Positions 51,952 through 60,713 of a stretch of DNA of 64,000 nucleotides are shown piece after piece. The notes below the pieces were generated by a model, which made no database searches, was not told the DNA's origin, and saw only the letters and a program-made list of their open reading frames with translations. The stretch covers positions 34,081-98,080 of the forward strand of contig JBKQMG010000194.1 in the NCBI GenBank assembly GCA_052146815.1, in the 5' to 3' direction. The translations under genes were made by a program, and so were the position numbers. The DNA comes from DATJZH01 sp052146815 (GTDB lineage: Bacteria > Actinomycetota > Actinomycetes > Streptosporangiales > Streptosporangiaceae). How positions within the stretch are numbered: the first letter of the stretch is position 1; every line of letters starts with the position of its first letter.

Positions 51952-52947
51952 CTACGGCCTGACCCGGCCGTTCCTGGCCTGCCGCTGGCCCGCAGGCCTG
52001 CTGCCGACCAGGCCGCCGGACCGGTCGGCCGGCCGCGGCTGCAGCCAGTCGGCGAAGTCAGAGTCAGTCACGGTCTCGAGCAGTCGCACGTCGTCCACGA
52101 AATAGGGGATGAGCTGCTGACGCTGCTCCCAGGTAAGCGGCTGGCGCTGGCGGCCTTTCTGCTGCAGGATCCGCTCGAGCGGATCGGTGATGGCGGCGCC
52201 GAGGGCGCCCGGAAGGTGCCGCCCGACGGCGGCGCCGGCCCGCAGGGCCCTGGACACCGCGAGATAGGTCAGCGTCCGGTCCGGGTGCGCGGTGACGTTC
52301 TCGCGCGGGAGCTCGGTGAGGATCCCCTGCTTGACGTCGAGGAAGGCGCAGATCAGGTCGAGAGCCTCGGCCGGCGAGTCGACGATGTCGCGGTAGCGCA
52401 GCACCAGGACCTGGTCACGCGGGAAGAGCGTGTAGAGGTGCTGCAGCTGCTCGCCGTACTTGCCGAGGCCGACGTAATGCCAGAAGGCACTCCAGCCGTC
52501 CACGACGCGCTGCGGCTCGGCAGCGCACGCCCGGACCACATCGCCGATGGGCTCGAGGCCCGCGGACCACAGGTGCGTCCAGTTGGAATGCACGCGCTCG
52601 ACCGGATCGCGGACGATGACAATCAGCCTGGCCTGCGGGATCAGGTCGTGGATACGCTGCTGGGCGCCCAGATCATGGAGGTAGAACGGCGTGGCCTCGC
52701 CGCAGAGGGCGCCGGCCGGGGCGGCGCTGAACAGGGCCTCGTAGTCAGCCTGCCGCCAGACGTGCTCGCGGTAGGTCTGGATGTCGCCAGGACCGCCGCC
52801 CCGTCGCGGCGGGGGGCCGTCAGTCAGGAAGAACTTCGGTTCCTTGACCGCAGACATGTGGAGCTGGGGATGCCGGCTGAGGGCCGAGTGGAGGGCCGTC
52901 GTGCCCGCCTTCGGCGCGCCGATCACCAGGAAGTCAGGCAGTGTCAC
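51952..52947 (-). CDS. PAPS-dependent sulfotransferase
   Basis: 331 residues. The 5'-phosphosulfate loop is GAPKAGTTALHSAL at residues ~10-23, and the 3'-phosphate site is VIVRDPVERVHSNW; PRDQVLVLRYRDIV is a further conserved strand. Transfers sulfate to a carbohydrate or metabolite, unknown which; no PAPS synthesis genes here. GTG start with GGGGAGGACCTG upstream. C-terminal ~25 residues are disordered. Confidence 0.88.
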   Translation of the reverse strand: MTLPDFLVIGAPKAGTTALHSALSRHPQLHMSAVKEPKFFLTDGPPPRRGGGPGDIQTYREHVWRQADYEALFSAAPAGALCGEATPFYLHDLGAQQRIHDLIPQARLIVIVRDPVERVHSNWTHLWSAGLEPIGDVVRACAAEPQRVVDGWSAFWHYVGLGKYGEQLQHLYTLFPRDQVLVLRYRDIVDSPAEALDLICAFLDVKQGILTELPRENVTAHPDRTLTYLAVSRALRAGAAVGRHLPGALGAAITDPLERILQQKGRQRQPLTWEQRQQLIPYFVDDVRLLETVTDSDFADWLQPRPADRSGGLVGSRPAGQRQARNGRVRP

Positions 52948-53275
52948 CAGGTCCTCCCCGCGGAGTCCAGCAGGGGAATAATAATTATATCGCTCTAATT
53001 AATAGGGAATTCTAGCATCGGCAGCCGCCCTTGCACATGTGATGTGCGGTACACCCGCGTCACCTTTCCCTGGCCGTGCGCGCCTACATCTAGCGGGCGC
53101 GCCCGGGCTTACGGGCGGGGCGCGGCGGGCTCCTCGCGCAGGTGAGCCTCCAGGCCGGCGATCGCCTGCCCGTTGCTCGCGAACAGCACGGTGGCCGGGC
53201 TTGCGGCAGGCAGGTGCCAGGGTCCCCGGGATCTGGAGCACGCTGCCCAGATCCCGGGAAGCCGCGATTCGGTCG
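52948..53275. other. Gene-free region with AT-rich patch and possible coding remnant
   Basis: 52976-53015 is AT-rich (ATAATAATTATAT, TTAATTAATAG) and lies just upstream of the sulfotransferase, so it probably contains its promoter. Further on, the minus strand reads TVLFASNGQAIAGLEAHLRE ending at TAA near 53111, which looks like the end of an unidentified decayed gene. No intact gene is seen. Confidence 0.5.
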
Positions 53276-55297
53276 TCAGGCTCGCGTGCGGTTGCCCCGG
53301 ACGATATTGCGCCGTCCGGCGTTCACGATGGGGCGGCCGGTGCTGGGCAGGGGCTGCCCGAGCCGGTTCAGGCCGATGTAGTTGCCGATGACCGTGTTCC
53401 TGCGCGTGCCCGCCCGCAGCGTCACCCCATTTCCGGTGTTGCCGCTGATCAGGTTAGACGGCCTGGACCGGGCGTCGCCGAGGTGATTGCGGTAGGCGCC
53501 GCCCCCGAACAGGACGCCGCCCTTCCCGTTGCCGAGCGCCCGGGCGCCGAAAATCTCTGTGCCGATGAAAGACCCGAAGACCCGGTTGTCGTGCGCGCGG
53601 CCGATGATGGCCAGGCCGTAGCCCTTGTTCCCGGAGAACGTGTCCTGCGGGATGACCGAGCGGCGCGTGCCGCCGACGACATTGCGATGGGCATGGCCGT
53701 CGATCAGCACCCCGTCCCCGCCGTTGGGCAGTGCGGCGCCGCCGTTAGTGGTCAGGCCCGCGATGTCCGGGTCGATCGTCACGCCGCGGGCGCTGCCGGC
53801 CACCTCGATGCCGTTTCTGGCATTCCCGGAGAACACGTTGGTCCGGGCCAGGTTGTCGCCCCCGGTAGAGGTGATCAGCAGCCCGTCGCGGCCGTTGGGC
53901 GCGGCGCCCTTGAAGGCGAGCAGGCCGCCGAAGGTGTTGAACGTGATGAACCCGCGGGCGGTGCCCGCGACATCGATACCGTTCTCGCCGTTCCCGGCGG
54001 ACACGTTGCCCAGCGGGATCACGCCGCCCACCTGGGTGCTCGCGGATGAGCCGTCGACCCGGATGCCGTTCTCGCGGTTGCCGACGACGGCCGTGTTGTT
54101 GGCGCCGATGCCGAAGAAGTTTCCCTGCACCGTCGTGTGGTCTGAGCCGGTAATGCGCAGGCCGTCCCCGCCGTTGCCGCTGACGACGTTGTAATAGACG
54201 AACGGGTTGTTGACGAACCGGCAGCCGATAAGCGAATTACGGTTTGCGCCTTCGATCCGGACGCCGTCACCCGCGTTGCCGAGCGCTGCGTCTCCGGTGG
54301 CCGTCGTGCCGATGAAATTGCCGTTCAGAGTATTATCCCGTGCCCCGGCGGTAATCGACACGCCATTTTGCGCATTACCGGATATCAGGTTCCCCAGCGG
54401 CGGCACCACGAAGACCGGGGTGACGGTGCCCTTGCTGCCCGTCGGGTTGTTGGCCTTCCCGGTGGCGGTGTTGACGAACTCGGTGCCGCCGATCTCGTTG
54501 CGGGCAGAGCGGCCGTGGATCGAGATGCCGTCGCCATGGTTGCCGATGGCCGACGAGCCAGCCGTGTTCGTGCCGATGCGGTTGGCGGCCACCGTGTTGC
54601 GTGATGAGCTCAGGATCACGATGCCGCTGCCGCCGTTCCCGGAGATCACGTTCGCGACAGTGCCCGAGACACCGGACGGATTGCGCCCGATCCGGTTCCG
54701 CGACGACCCCGGTTCCAGGTACACGCCGGGACCGCCGTTGCCGGCCACTGTCCCGGCCAGGTTCAGGCCGATGTAGTCGCTGTTGAGCGTCACCGCGCTG
54801 GACTGCAGGCGGACGCCGCTTCCGCTGGCATTGTCCACGGCCACGCCGAGGAGCTGCGAGCCGCTGGATCCCGGCGCGAAATCCAGGCCAGCACGAGAGT
54901 TGAAGTTGATCTCGACCACGGGCGGGCCGCCGCTGACGTAACCCGGCGCCGATTCTCCGTTGATGGTCACTTTCCGGGAGATGACCGGCAGCGCCGCGGT
55001 CAGCGTGATGGTGCCGCGGACCCTGAAGTCAACGGTCGCCGGCTTTCCGGGCGGCCGGGCGTTTGAGCGCCTCAGCGCCGCCCGCAGCGAGCCCGTTCCG
55101 GAACTCCCCAAAGTGGTCACCGTGATAGACCCCGGCGAGGCCGCGGCGCGGGCAGCGGGCGAAGATCCTGGCGAGACCGAGCCTGCTGCGGTCACAGCGG
55201 ACCGGCCGGACGCCGCGAGGGCAGCGGCCGGCGCCGAGAGTGTCACTGTAATGAGCGCAAGCATTGTCAGCCCGGTGCGCAGTCGGATAACGCCCAT
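53276..55297 (-). CDS. Secreted parallel beta-helix repeat protein
   Basis: 673 residues. Signal peptide LTMLALITVTLSAPAAALA, then an N-terminal cap (ITVTTLGSSGTGSLRAAL, CSLREA-type) and a long right-handed beta-helix of ~22-residue coils seen as repeated ISGNGGSGIVI, NHGDGISI, GNAGDGVRI, GNGGDGLRI and NGENGIDV turns. This fold is used by pectate-lyase-like and NosD-type proteins and by adhesins. No catalytic residues can be picked out. AGAGGTGAAAAG precedes the ATG. Extracellular and probably polysaccharide-binding. Confidence 0.85.
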   Translation of the reverse strand: MGVIRLRTGLTMLALITVTLSAPAAALAASGRSAVTAAGSVSPGSSPAARAAASPGSITVTTLGSSGTGSLRAALRRSNARPPGKPATVDFRVRGTITLTAALPVISRKVTINGESAPGYVSGGPPVVEINFNSRAGLDFAPGSSGSQLLGVAVDNASGSGVRLQSSAVTLNSDYIGLNLAGTVAGNGGPGVYLEPGSSRNRIGRNPSGVSGTVANVISGNGGSGIVILSSSRNTVAANRIGTNTAGSSAIGNHGDGISIHGRSARNEIGGTEFVNTATGKANNPTGSKGTVTPVFVVPPLGNLISGNAQNGVSITAGARDNTLNGNFIGTTATGDAALGNAGDGVRIEGANRNSLIGCRFVNNPFVYYNVVSGNGGDGLRITGSDHTTVQGNFFGIGANNTAVVGNRENGIRVDGSSASTQVGGVIPLGNVSAGNGENGIDVAGTARGFITFNTFGGLLAFKGAAPNGRDGLLITSTGGDNLARTNVFSGNARNGIEVAGSARGVTIDPDIAGLTTNGGAALPNGGDGVLIDGHAHRNVVGGTRRSVIPQDTFSGNKGYGLAIIGRAHDNRVFGSFIGTEIFGARALGNGKGGVLFGGGAYRNHLGDARSRPSNLISGNTGNGVTLRAGTRRNTVIGNYIGLNRLGQPLPSTGRPIVNAGRRNIVRGNRTRA

Positions 55298-55693
55298 CTT
55301 TTCACCTCTTGGTGTGCGTCAATGGAATGAGAAATAGCTGGCCCTCAGCAGTATGCGGGCCGGGGCAGCGTCCTGCCACTATTTCCCCGCCCAGTACCGG
55401 TGTCGCTATTGGCGCCGCACCATTAACAGGCAATGATGTGCAATAAGGCCGTCTTCAGGGGACCTGGCGGTAATCTGGCCTGCGCAGTGCGGCGTCTGCG
55501 GAACGGCGCAGCGCTACTGGTTGCTGATGACAACGGACGCTAGCCGCTCGCGGACCGGAGTGCTCTCCCGGCGGCGCTGGGTAACCGTGAAAGCGGGCTC
55601 AGCTGCCAGTGGCCGGGACGAGCCGCGACGGCGCTCACCACCGGGACAGCGAGCCGTTTTGACACTTTGCGCGCGAGCCTGGACGATCTTTGC
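55298..55693. promoter_or_regulatory. Divergent spacer holding the lsr2 promoter
   Basis: No gene. TTGACA at 55659-55664 and GACGAT at 55682-55687 with 17-bp spacing form a plausible promoter for lsr2, whose ATG is at 55694, so the message would be leaderless or nearly so. The beta-helix promoter is at the left end. Confidence 0.5.
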
Positions 55694-56020
55694 ATGGCCA
55701 AGCAGACGATAGTCACCGTTACCGACGATATTGATGGCACCGAGGGCGCGGAGACCGTTGCCTTCGGGCTTGACGGGCAAGCCTGGGAGATCGACCTCGG
55801 GAAGAAGAACCGGGATAAGCTCGCGCAGGATCTGGAGCCCTTCGCGGCGGCAGCACGGCGCGTTTCCGGCAGCGGTTCGAGGCGGCGCACCCCGCGCGCT
55901 GCCGGCGGCCGGAACAACAGTGCCGCAGTGCGAGCATGGGCCCGCGAGAACGGGATCACCCTCTCCGATCGCGGCCGCATTCCCGCGGAAGTCCTCGCCA
56001 AATATGAAGGCAGTCACTGA
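55694..56020 (+). CDS. lsr2: Lsr2 nucleoid-associated xenogeneic silencer
   Basis: 108-residue Lsr2. The N-terminal oligomerisation domain is TIVTVTDDIDGTEGAETVAF and IDLGKKNRDKLAQ; the C-terminal DNA-binding domain has RAWARENGITLSDRGRIPAEV, with the RGR AT-hook that inserts into the minor groove of AT-rich DNA. It silences foreign genes and bridges DNA. It follows the possibly accessory region 50.9-55.3 kb. There is no ribosome site before the ATG. Confidence 0.93.
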   Translation: MAKQTIVTVTDDIDGTEGAETVAFGLDGQAWEIDLGKKNRDKLAQDLEPFAAAARRVSGSGSRRRTPRAAGGRNNSAAVRAWARENGITLSDRGRIPAEVLAKYEGSH

Positions 56021-56046
56021 GGCGACTGCCTGACGGGCATGCCGGC

Positions 56047-56098
56047 GCGGCTCTCCCCTTCCTGTCACCCGGAAACGGGCCGCGGAAGGGGGAGCCGC
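56047..56098. terminator. Nested terminator hairpin after lsr2
   Basis: Long stem (GCGGCTC and CCCCTTCC against GGAAGGGGGAGCCGC, one bulge) enclosing a small CCCG-GAAA-CGGG tetraloop hairpin, between convergent lsr2 and the thioredoxin gene. Likely bidirectional. Confidence 0.75.
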
Positions 56099-56136
56099 CG
56101 CCGGAAGACCCGGCTGGGTAACCGGCGCCATGGTCC

Positions 56137-56572
56137 TCAGGCGGAGGCAGAAAGGGCGCCTTGCACCCAGTCCCGCAGGGCCGGAGACGGCCGCGCGCCG
56201 GCTTCGCGGGCGATGACCTGACCGTGGCGCAGCACCATCAGGGTCGCGATCGACTGCACCCCGAAACGCTGCTGCAGCCTCGGCGAGTCGTCCACGTTGA
56301 CCTTCACCAGCTTGATCGTGCCCGCCATCTCGGTCGCCAGCTGCGCCAGCGCGGGACTCACCATCCGGCACGGGCCGCACCACGGCGCCCACAGGTCGAC
56401 CAGGACCGGGACCGACGCCTGCTCGGCGATCTCGGTGAGGTCGGCGTCGCCGGCATCGACGATCCACGGCAGCGGCTTATGGCAATTTGCCGCAGCGGGG
56501 CGTGCCCGCGGCAGCGGCCGGAACCCGGTTCCGGCGTCCGCATTTCGGACAGGTGACCACCACGTCTGCCAT
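56137..56572 (-). pseudogene. Thioredoxin with N-terminal zinc ribbon, broken by one-base frameshift
   Basis: The full protein would be a thioredoxin-2-like enzyme. ATG 56572 opens with ADVVVTCPKCGRRNRVP and TPRCGK (zinc ribbon); after one extra T (minus strand AAATTGCC, near 56484) the frame becomes CHKPLPWIVDAGD, then VDLWAPWCGPCRMVSPAL with the WCGPC active site, and IATLMVLRHGQVI. As sequenced, TAA ends translation within the zinc ribbon. Either a recent frameshift or a base-call error. Confidence 0.85.
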
Positions 56573-56602
56573 GTTAGGCGCCGCCTTTGTCAGTCCGGAT
56601 TC

Positions 56603-57345
56603 TGATAGCTGACGGAAGGCTCGCCGCCCGCATATCCGATCCGGATCACGGCGCCATCACGGGCATCCCCGGCCAGCAGCGCGCGGCCGATCCTCGTCTC
56701 CACTTCCCTGGCGATGAACCGGCGCAGGAAACGCGCCCCGTAGACCGGATCAAAGCCCTGCTCGGGATAAGGCGCCGGGCTTCTTCAGTCACCTCCAGCC
56801 TCATCTGCCGATCCGCCAGCCGGGACCGCGCAGCTCCGCCATGACGCCCTCGCGCGCGTCGGGCTTGATCTCGCCGTCCGGTGACGCGCCGTCCAGGAGG
56901 TATTCGGACCCGATGTTGGACGTCATGATGATGACGGCGTTCCGGAAATCCACCGTACGGCCTGGGCGTCGGTGAGCCGTCCGTCGTCGAGGACCTGCTC
57001 GGCCTCCTGCCTGACCTGCTCCATCTCCTCGCACGCCGCCTGCACCCGGCGGGGGAGCTCGTCCAGCTCGGCCGGCATCGAGTCGATCTCGGTGCGGATC
57101 ATCGCGCACGCCTCGTCGACCAGATCGATCGCCTTGTCCGGCAGGAACCGGCCGGAAATGTAGCGATGACTGAGGGTCACGGCGCTGACCAGGGCACTGT
57201 CGGAGATCTTCACTCCGTGGAACACCTCAAGGCGCTCGCGCAGCCGCGCAGGATGGACACCGCGTCCTCGACGGATGGCTCGTCGACCAGCACGGGCTGG
57301 AAGCGGCGCTCGAGCGCCGCGTCCTTCTCGATGTGTCGGCCACAA
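56603..57345 (-). pseudogene. clpB: ClpB chaperone remnant with internal deletions
   Basis: Pieces of ClpB in the correct order but with large gaps: EKDAALERRFQPVLVDEPS and HRYISGRFLPDKAIDLVDEA (first ATPase domain), then directly TVDFRNAVIIMTSNIGSEYLL of the second ATPase domain, LADRQMRLEVTEEARR, and the C-terminal FDPVYGARFLRRFIAREVE. The N-domain, most of the first ATPase domain (including its Walker A), much of the coiled coil and part of the second ATPase domain are deleted. Only ~740 bp of ~2600 is left. Confidence 0.88.
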
Positions 57346-57367
57346 AACCATGATCAACTGAAACTGG

Positions 57368-59053
57368 CTAGGCCTGGCGCGGCGCCTCCGGCCCCGGCAC
57401 GGGGCTGTCAGTTCCCGGCCTGTGGCCGTCAGTTCCCGGCACAGGGCCGTCAGGCCCCAGCATGGGAGCGCCGTCAGTGCCGTATGTAGGAGCGCCGGTG
57501 CCCGCGTGGTCGGGCTCCGGCCTGCTGCCGGGGACCGCGCCGGCTGCGGCAGTGTCCTCCTGCACGCCCTGCCGGAGGCCGAGCAGCGCCACGACAGCCG
57601 CCACGGCCATGATCACGGCCATCACGTACAGGACGGTCTGGGTGGCGTAGGCGAAGTCGAGCCGGATGAAATGCGGAATCGACGAGACGCTGCCGCTGTG
57701 GGACTGGGAGACGCCAGAGGCCTCGGTGCCAGCCCGCCCGGCGGGCACGCCCCGGGAGATCAGCGAGGTGGTGACCTTGCTGCGCATCTGCGTGATCAGG
57801 ACGGTGCCGAGGATCGCCAGGCCCAGGCTGGCCGCGTAGTTACGGACGGTCTGGGTGATGCCGGTGGCCTCGCCGTAGGACAGCCTGGAGGCGCGGTTCA
57901 CGGCGTCAGTGCTGGCCGGGCCGAGCATGAAGCCCATGCCGGCTCCGGCGAGGATGATGTACCACTGCTGGGTGGAGAAGCTCAGCCCGGTGACCTTGCC
58001 GGCCCACAGGAAGAATCCCACGGCGCCGAGGGCGCAGCCGATCACGACTGGCCGTTTGGCGCCGCCCCGGTCGAGCATGCGGCCGCCAATCTGGGCCGCA
58101 ATCACGAATCCGATGAAAAAGTACAAAAGCAGAATGCCGGACTCGGATGAAGACTTTCCGAGCGCGATCTGGGCGTACTCGCTGGCGAAGAAGAAGACGG
58201 GTATGAACACCAGGTTGGTGACGCCGAGGACGAGGTTCTCCACCAGGAATGGCCGGATGCGGAAGATGCGCACCTGCATGAGCGGCGCCGGGGTACGGGC
58301 CTCGACGAAGTAGAACAGCACCAGGAGCGCGGCTCCGGCGGCGATGCACGCCCCGGTGGCGGGATTGCTCCAGCCCCAGATCGCCGACTGCTGGAAGCCG
58401 AACACGCTGAGGGCGACGCCCGACGCGATCAGCACCAGGCCCCGGTAGTCCATCCGGGCGGGCCGGTGGTCGGTGACCGGCCTGGACACGGCGATCAGGA
58501 TCAGGGCGATGAGGGCGACCGGGATGTTCACCCAGAAGATCGCCCGCCAAGTCCATTCGGTGAGATAGCCGCCGAGGACCGGGCCGACCGCGGTAAGGCC
58601 GCCGGCGATGCCGAAGAAGATCGCCAGGGCCCGCCCGCGCTCGCGCAGCGCGAACGTCTGCACGACGATCGCCAGCGCCGCCGGGAACATGATCGCCCCG
58701 CCCGCGCCCTGGATGACCCGGAAGGTGACAATCCACGCTTCGGCGAAGCTCCCCTTGGGGGTAAGGCCGCACATCGCCGATGCGCCGGCGAACACCACGA
58801 CGCCGAGCGTCACCATCTTCCGGTGGCCGACGGTGTCGGCCAGGCGGCCGCCGAAGGCGAAGAGCGCGGCCAGCGACAGCAGGTAGGCGTTGATCGCCCA
58901 TTGCACCCCTGTGCTGCTCAGGCCGAGCTCGTGCTGGATCTGGGGCGCTGCGATGGACACGATGGTCTGGTCGATGAAGGTCATCGAGACGGCGAAGATC
59001 ATCGCCGCCAGGATCAGGTTCCTCGACCGGCCGCCAGTAGCGCTGACTGTCAT
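57368..59053 (-). CDS. MFS multidrug exporter, DHA2 (EmrB/QacA) family
   Basis: 561 residues with 14 membrane helices. Motif C-like and family features: FIDQTIVSIAAPQIQHEL in helix 1 (acidic Asp), GGRLADTVGHRKM between helices 2 and 3, and FRVIQGAGGAIMFPAALA. Proton-driven drug or metabolite export. The cytoplasmic C-terminal tail is Pro/Gly/Asp-rich with ~21-bp repeats (PGTDG, GPDGPV). GAGGGGG before the ATG. The upstream region contains palindromes but no TetR or MarR gene lies beside it. Confidence 0.92.
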   Translation of the reverse strand: MTVSATGGRSRNLILAAMIFAVSMTFIDQTIVSIAAPQIQHELGLSSTGVQWAINAYLLSLAALFAFGGRLADTVGHRKMVTLGVVVFAGASAMCGLTPKGSFAEAWIVTFRVIQGAGGAIMFPAALAIVVQTFALRERGRALAIFFGIAGGLTAVGPVLGGYLTEWTWRAIFWVNIPVALIALILIAVSRPVTDHRPARMDYRGLVLIASGVALSVFGFQQSAIWGWSNPATGACIAAGAALLVLFYFVEARTPAPLMQVRIFRIRPFLVENLVLGVTNLVFIPVFFFASEYAQIALGKSSSESGILLLYFFIGFVIAAQIGGRMLDRGGAKRPVVIGCALGAVGFFLWAGKVTGLSFSTQQWYIILAGAGMGFMLGPASTDAVNRASRLSYGEATGITQTVRNYAASLGLAILGTVLITQMRSKVTTSLISRGVPAGRAGTEASGVSQSHSGSVSSIPHFIRLDFAYATQTVLYVMAVIMAVAAVVALLGLRQGVQEDTAAAGAVPGSRPEPDHAGTGAPTYGTDGAPMLGPDGPVPGTDGHRPGTDSPVPGPEAPRQA

Positions 59054-59451
59054 GGCCCCCTCAAAGGTCTAAGTGAACTGCCGAGACGACGGCGGGCAGG
59101 TAGTGCAGTTCCGGCTCGCCTATCATCGCAATACGCTGACTGCACGATCTCAGGCGGTATTGCCGGAAATTTCCCGGCGTCCGGTCGGCGGCATGTTGTC
59201 ATCGTGCGCGCCCGCAGCTCCAGTGACTACGGGCCGTTCGTGAATCCGGCCACATGAGAGCTAAGTTCCTCACGTCTTAACCCGGCCGCAGACCCCTCAA
59301 ACGTCCTGCGCGGGCGCAGCATGCTGATGCCGCTGATGGCCCGGGCTCTGCCGGGCAGAAATAACGCGGGGTTCATTCACAGGCCGGACTTAACGCCATC
59401 ATCGGCGCAATTGCCGGAGGACCGCTTCCTGGAATAAGACGCTCGCCGCTG
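59054..59451. promoter_or_regulatory. MFS exporter promoter region with three inverted repeats
   Basis: No intact gene. GAACTGC/GCAGTTC (59075-59111), GCAATAC/GTATTGC (59128-59163) and the palindrome GGAAATTTCC (59165-59174) lie within 120 bp of the exporter start, like TetR- or MarR-type operators. The rest (59180-59450) shows nothing recognisable. Confidence 0.5.
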
Positions 59452-59565
59452 TCAGCGGCCTGCGCGCCGGGGCCGCCCCAGGCCACGGCGAACCCGGCGG
59501 CGGGCCACGCGGCGAGCGATGAAGCCGAGCACGGCGAATACCATCACGAACTCTATTCGGCTCAC
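59452..59565 (-). CDS. Possible 37-residue membrane peptide
   Basis: Small frame beginning at GTG 59565 (SRIEFVMVFAVLGFIARR) with one hydrophobic stretch and an Arg-rich end (VRRGLGRPRRAGR). No clear ribosome site. It is included because it has the build of a small membrane protein, but it may be chance. Confidence 0.3.
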   Translation of the reverse strand: MSRIEFVMVFAVLGFIARRVARRRVRRGLGRPRRAGR

Positions 59566-59670
59566 GCGGCTGCCGCGGGGCGTTACTGCTGGCGCCCGGT
59601 ACCGCAGGCGCGATGAGCGCCGGGAGCGGGATCGGACCCAGGTACCCGCCCGGTGCGCCGCTAACCGGGC

Positions 59671-60423
59671 TCAGGATCCGCCGGGCCCAGGGCCGTGGCC
59701 GGGGCGGCTGCTCGCATCGCCCGTTCCCCGTGCGACGGCGAGCACGCCGAGCAGGGCGGCGAGCGGAGCGACCAGCGCGATGAAGTCGGAGGAGGTGAGG
59801 TTGCCCAGGGCATCGAGGGCGCCGGCGAACCCGATGATCAGCACGGCCACCACGACGAGTCCCCACCCGTGCAGGAAGATCCGCAGCGTGAACGGCGGCC
59901 AGGGGGCCGGCGCCTCGGGCACGGCGGTGACGGCCTTCGTTCCCCGGCGCTCGGTGAGGCCGTCGCGCACTCGCACGCTCACCGTCAGGTCGCCCGGCTG
60001 GTCGGCGATGAGGAGCAGCTCGTCGGGATGAGCCGGGTCGGGCGCCTGTGCGACCGAGCCGCCGCCGGCTGCCCACGCCACCACCTTGCTGCCCGACGGC
60101 CGGACCCGGTAGCGGGCCTGCTGCCCGGTCACTACGGTCTGCGGCCCGTCGATGACCACGAGCGAGGCTGGTCCCGCGCTGGCGTCCTCGTCGAGCTCGG
60201 CAACGGGCGGAGGGCCGCCGTGCCCGTTGGCCGACAGGGCTGCATTACCTGCCTCGGCTGTCACGATCAGCTGACGGCGGGCGAGCTGCTCGGCGAGCCG
60301 GATCTGGCGGACGTGCACACTCCAGGCCATGGCCACCACCACGGCCGCCAGTGCCGCTGCCCCGAGGCCGAGCAGGGCGGCGACGACGGGATGACTAGTC
60401 ACAGGGGTCAGCGCTGCAAGCAT
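59671..60423 (-). CDS. Membrane protein with Ig-like domain, four helices
   Basis: 250 residues from ATG 60423. Two N-terminal helices or one long one (HPVVAALLGLGAAALAAVVVA), a central soluble part with an Ig/PKD-like strand pattern (QTVVTGQQARYRVRP, ELLLIADQPGDLTVSVRVRDG) and two C-terminal helices (GLVVVAVLIIGFAG, FIALVAPLAALLGVLAVA). A frame is open upstream without good starts. Unknown function. Confidence 0.6.
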   Translation of the reverse strand: MLAALTPVTSHPVVAALLGLGAAALAAVVVAMAWSVHVRQIRLAEQLARRQLIVTAEAGNAALSANGHGGPPPVAELDEDASAGPASLVVIDGPQTVVTGQQARYRVRPSGSKVVAWAAGGGSVAQAPDPAHPDELLLIADQPGDLTVSVRVRDGLTERRGTKAVTAVPEAPAPWPPFTLRIFLHGWGLVVVAVLIIGFAGALDALGNLTSSDFIALVAPLAALLGVLAVARGTGDASSRPGHGPGPGGS

Positions 60424-60713
60424 GACGCCATTCAAACATATAATCGAAACAGCCACGAGCGCGGAAGCCGAAGGCTGATCGAAGCGGTACACATGACCAG
60501 CGCCCTGGCCCGGACCAGCATCCATCCATCCATCCACCCGCCCATCCGCCCGCCTGGCCGGCCAGCGGCAGCTCGCGGATGGCCTGGGGCGCCGGTAATC
60601 CGGGCCCGCCTCCGCCTGCGCGACAATAGAGCGGCTTGCGGTATAGCGGCCTACGGTATAGCGTCGGGCATGAGAGTTTGCCGGGTGAGCGCCCTGAGAG
60701 CTGGGGGAGTGAC
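60424..60713. promoter_or_regulatory. Divergent spacer with 15-bp repeat and CATC run before padR
   Basis: A short (CATC)n tract lies near 60519-60538. Two 15-bp units GCGGCxxxCGGTATA lie at 60631 and 60646, each ending in a TATA that could serve as a -10 box for padR. No gene seen. Confidence 0.5.
60631..60663 (+). repeat. Two 15-bp direct repeats with -10-like TATA ends
   Basis: Units at 60631 and 60646, each GCGGC then CGGTATA, about 55-70 bp upstream of padR. PadR proteins often bind repeats in their own promoter, so this may be both a repeat and an operator. Confidence 0.5.

Noticed and set aside
60519..60538. CATC microsatellite as a phase-variation switch
   Set aside because: Only four or five copies, and the frame covering it upstream of the Ig-like membrane protein has no reliable start, so there is no evidence for a role.
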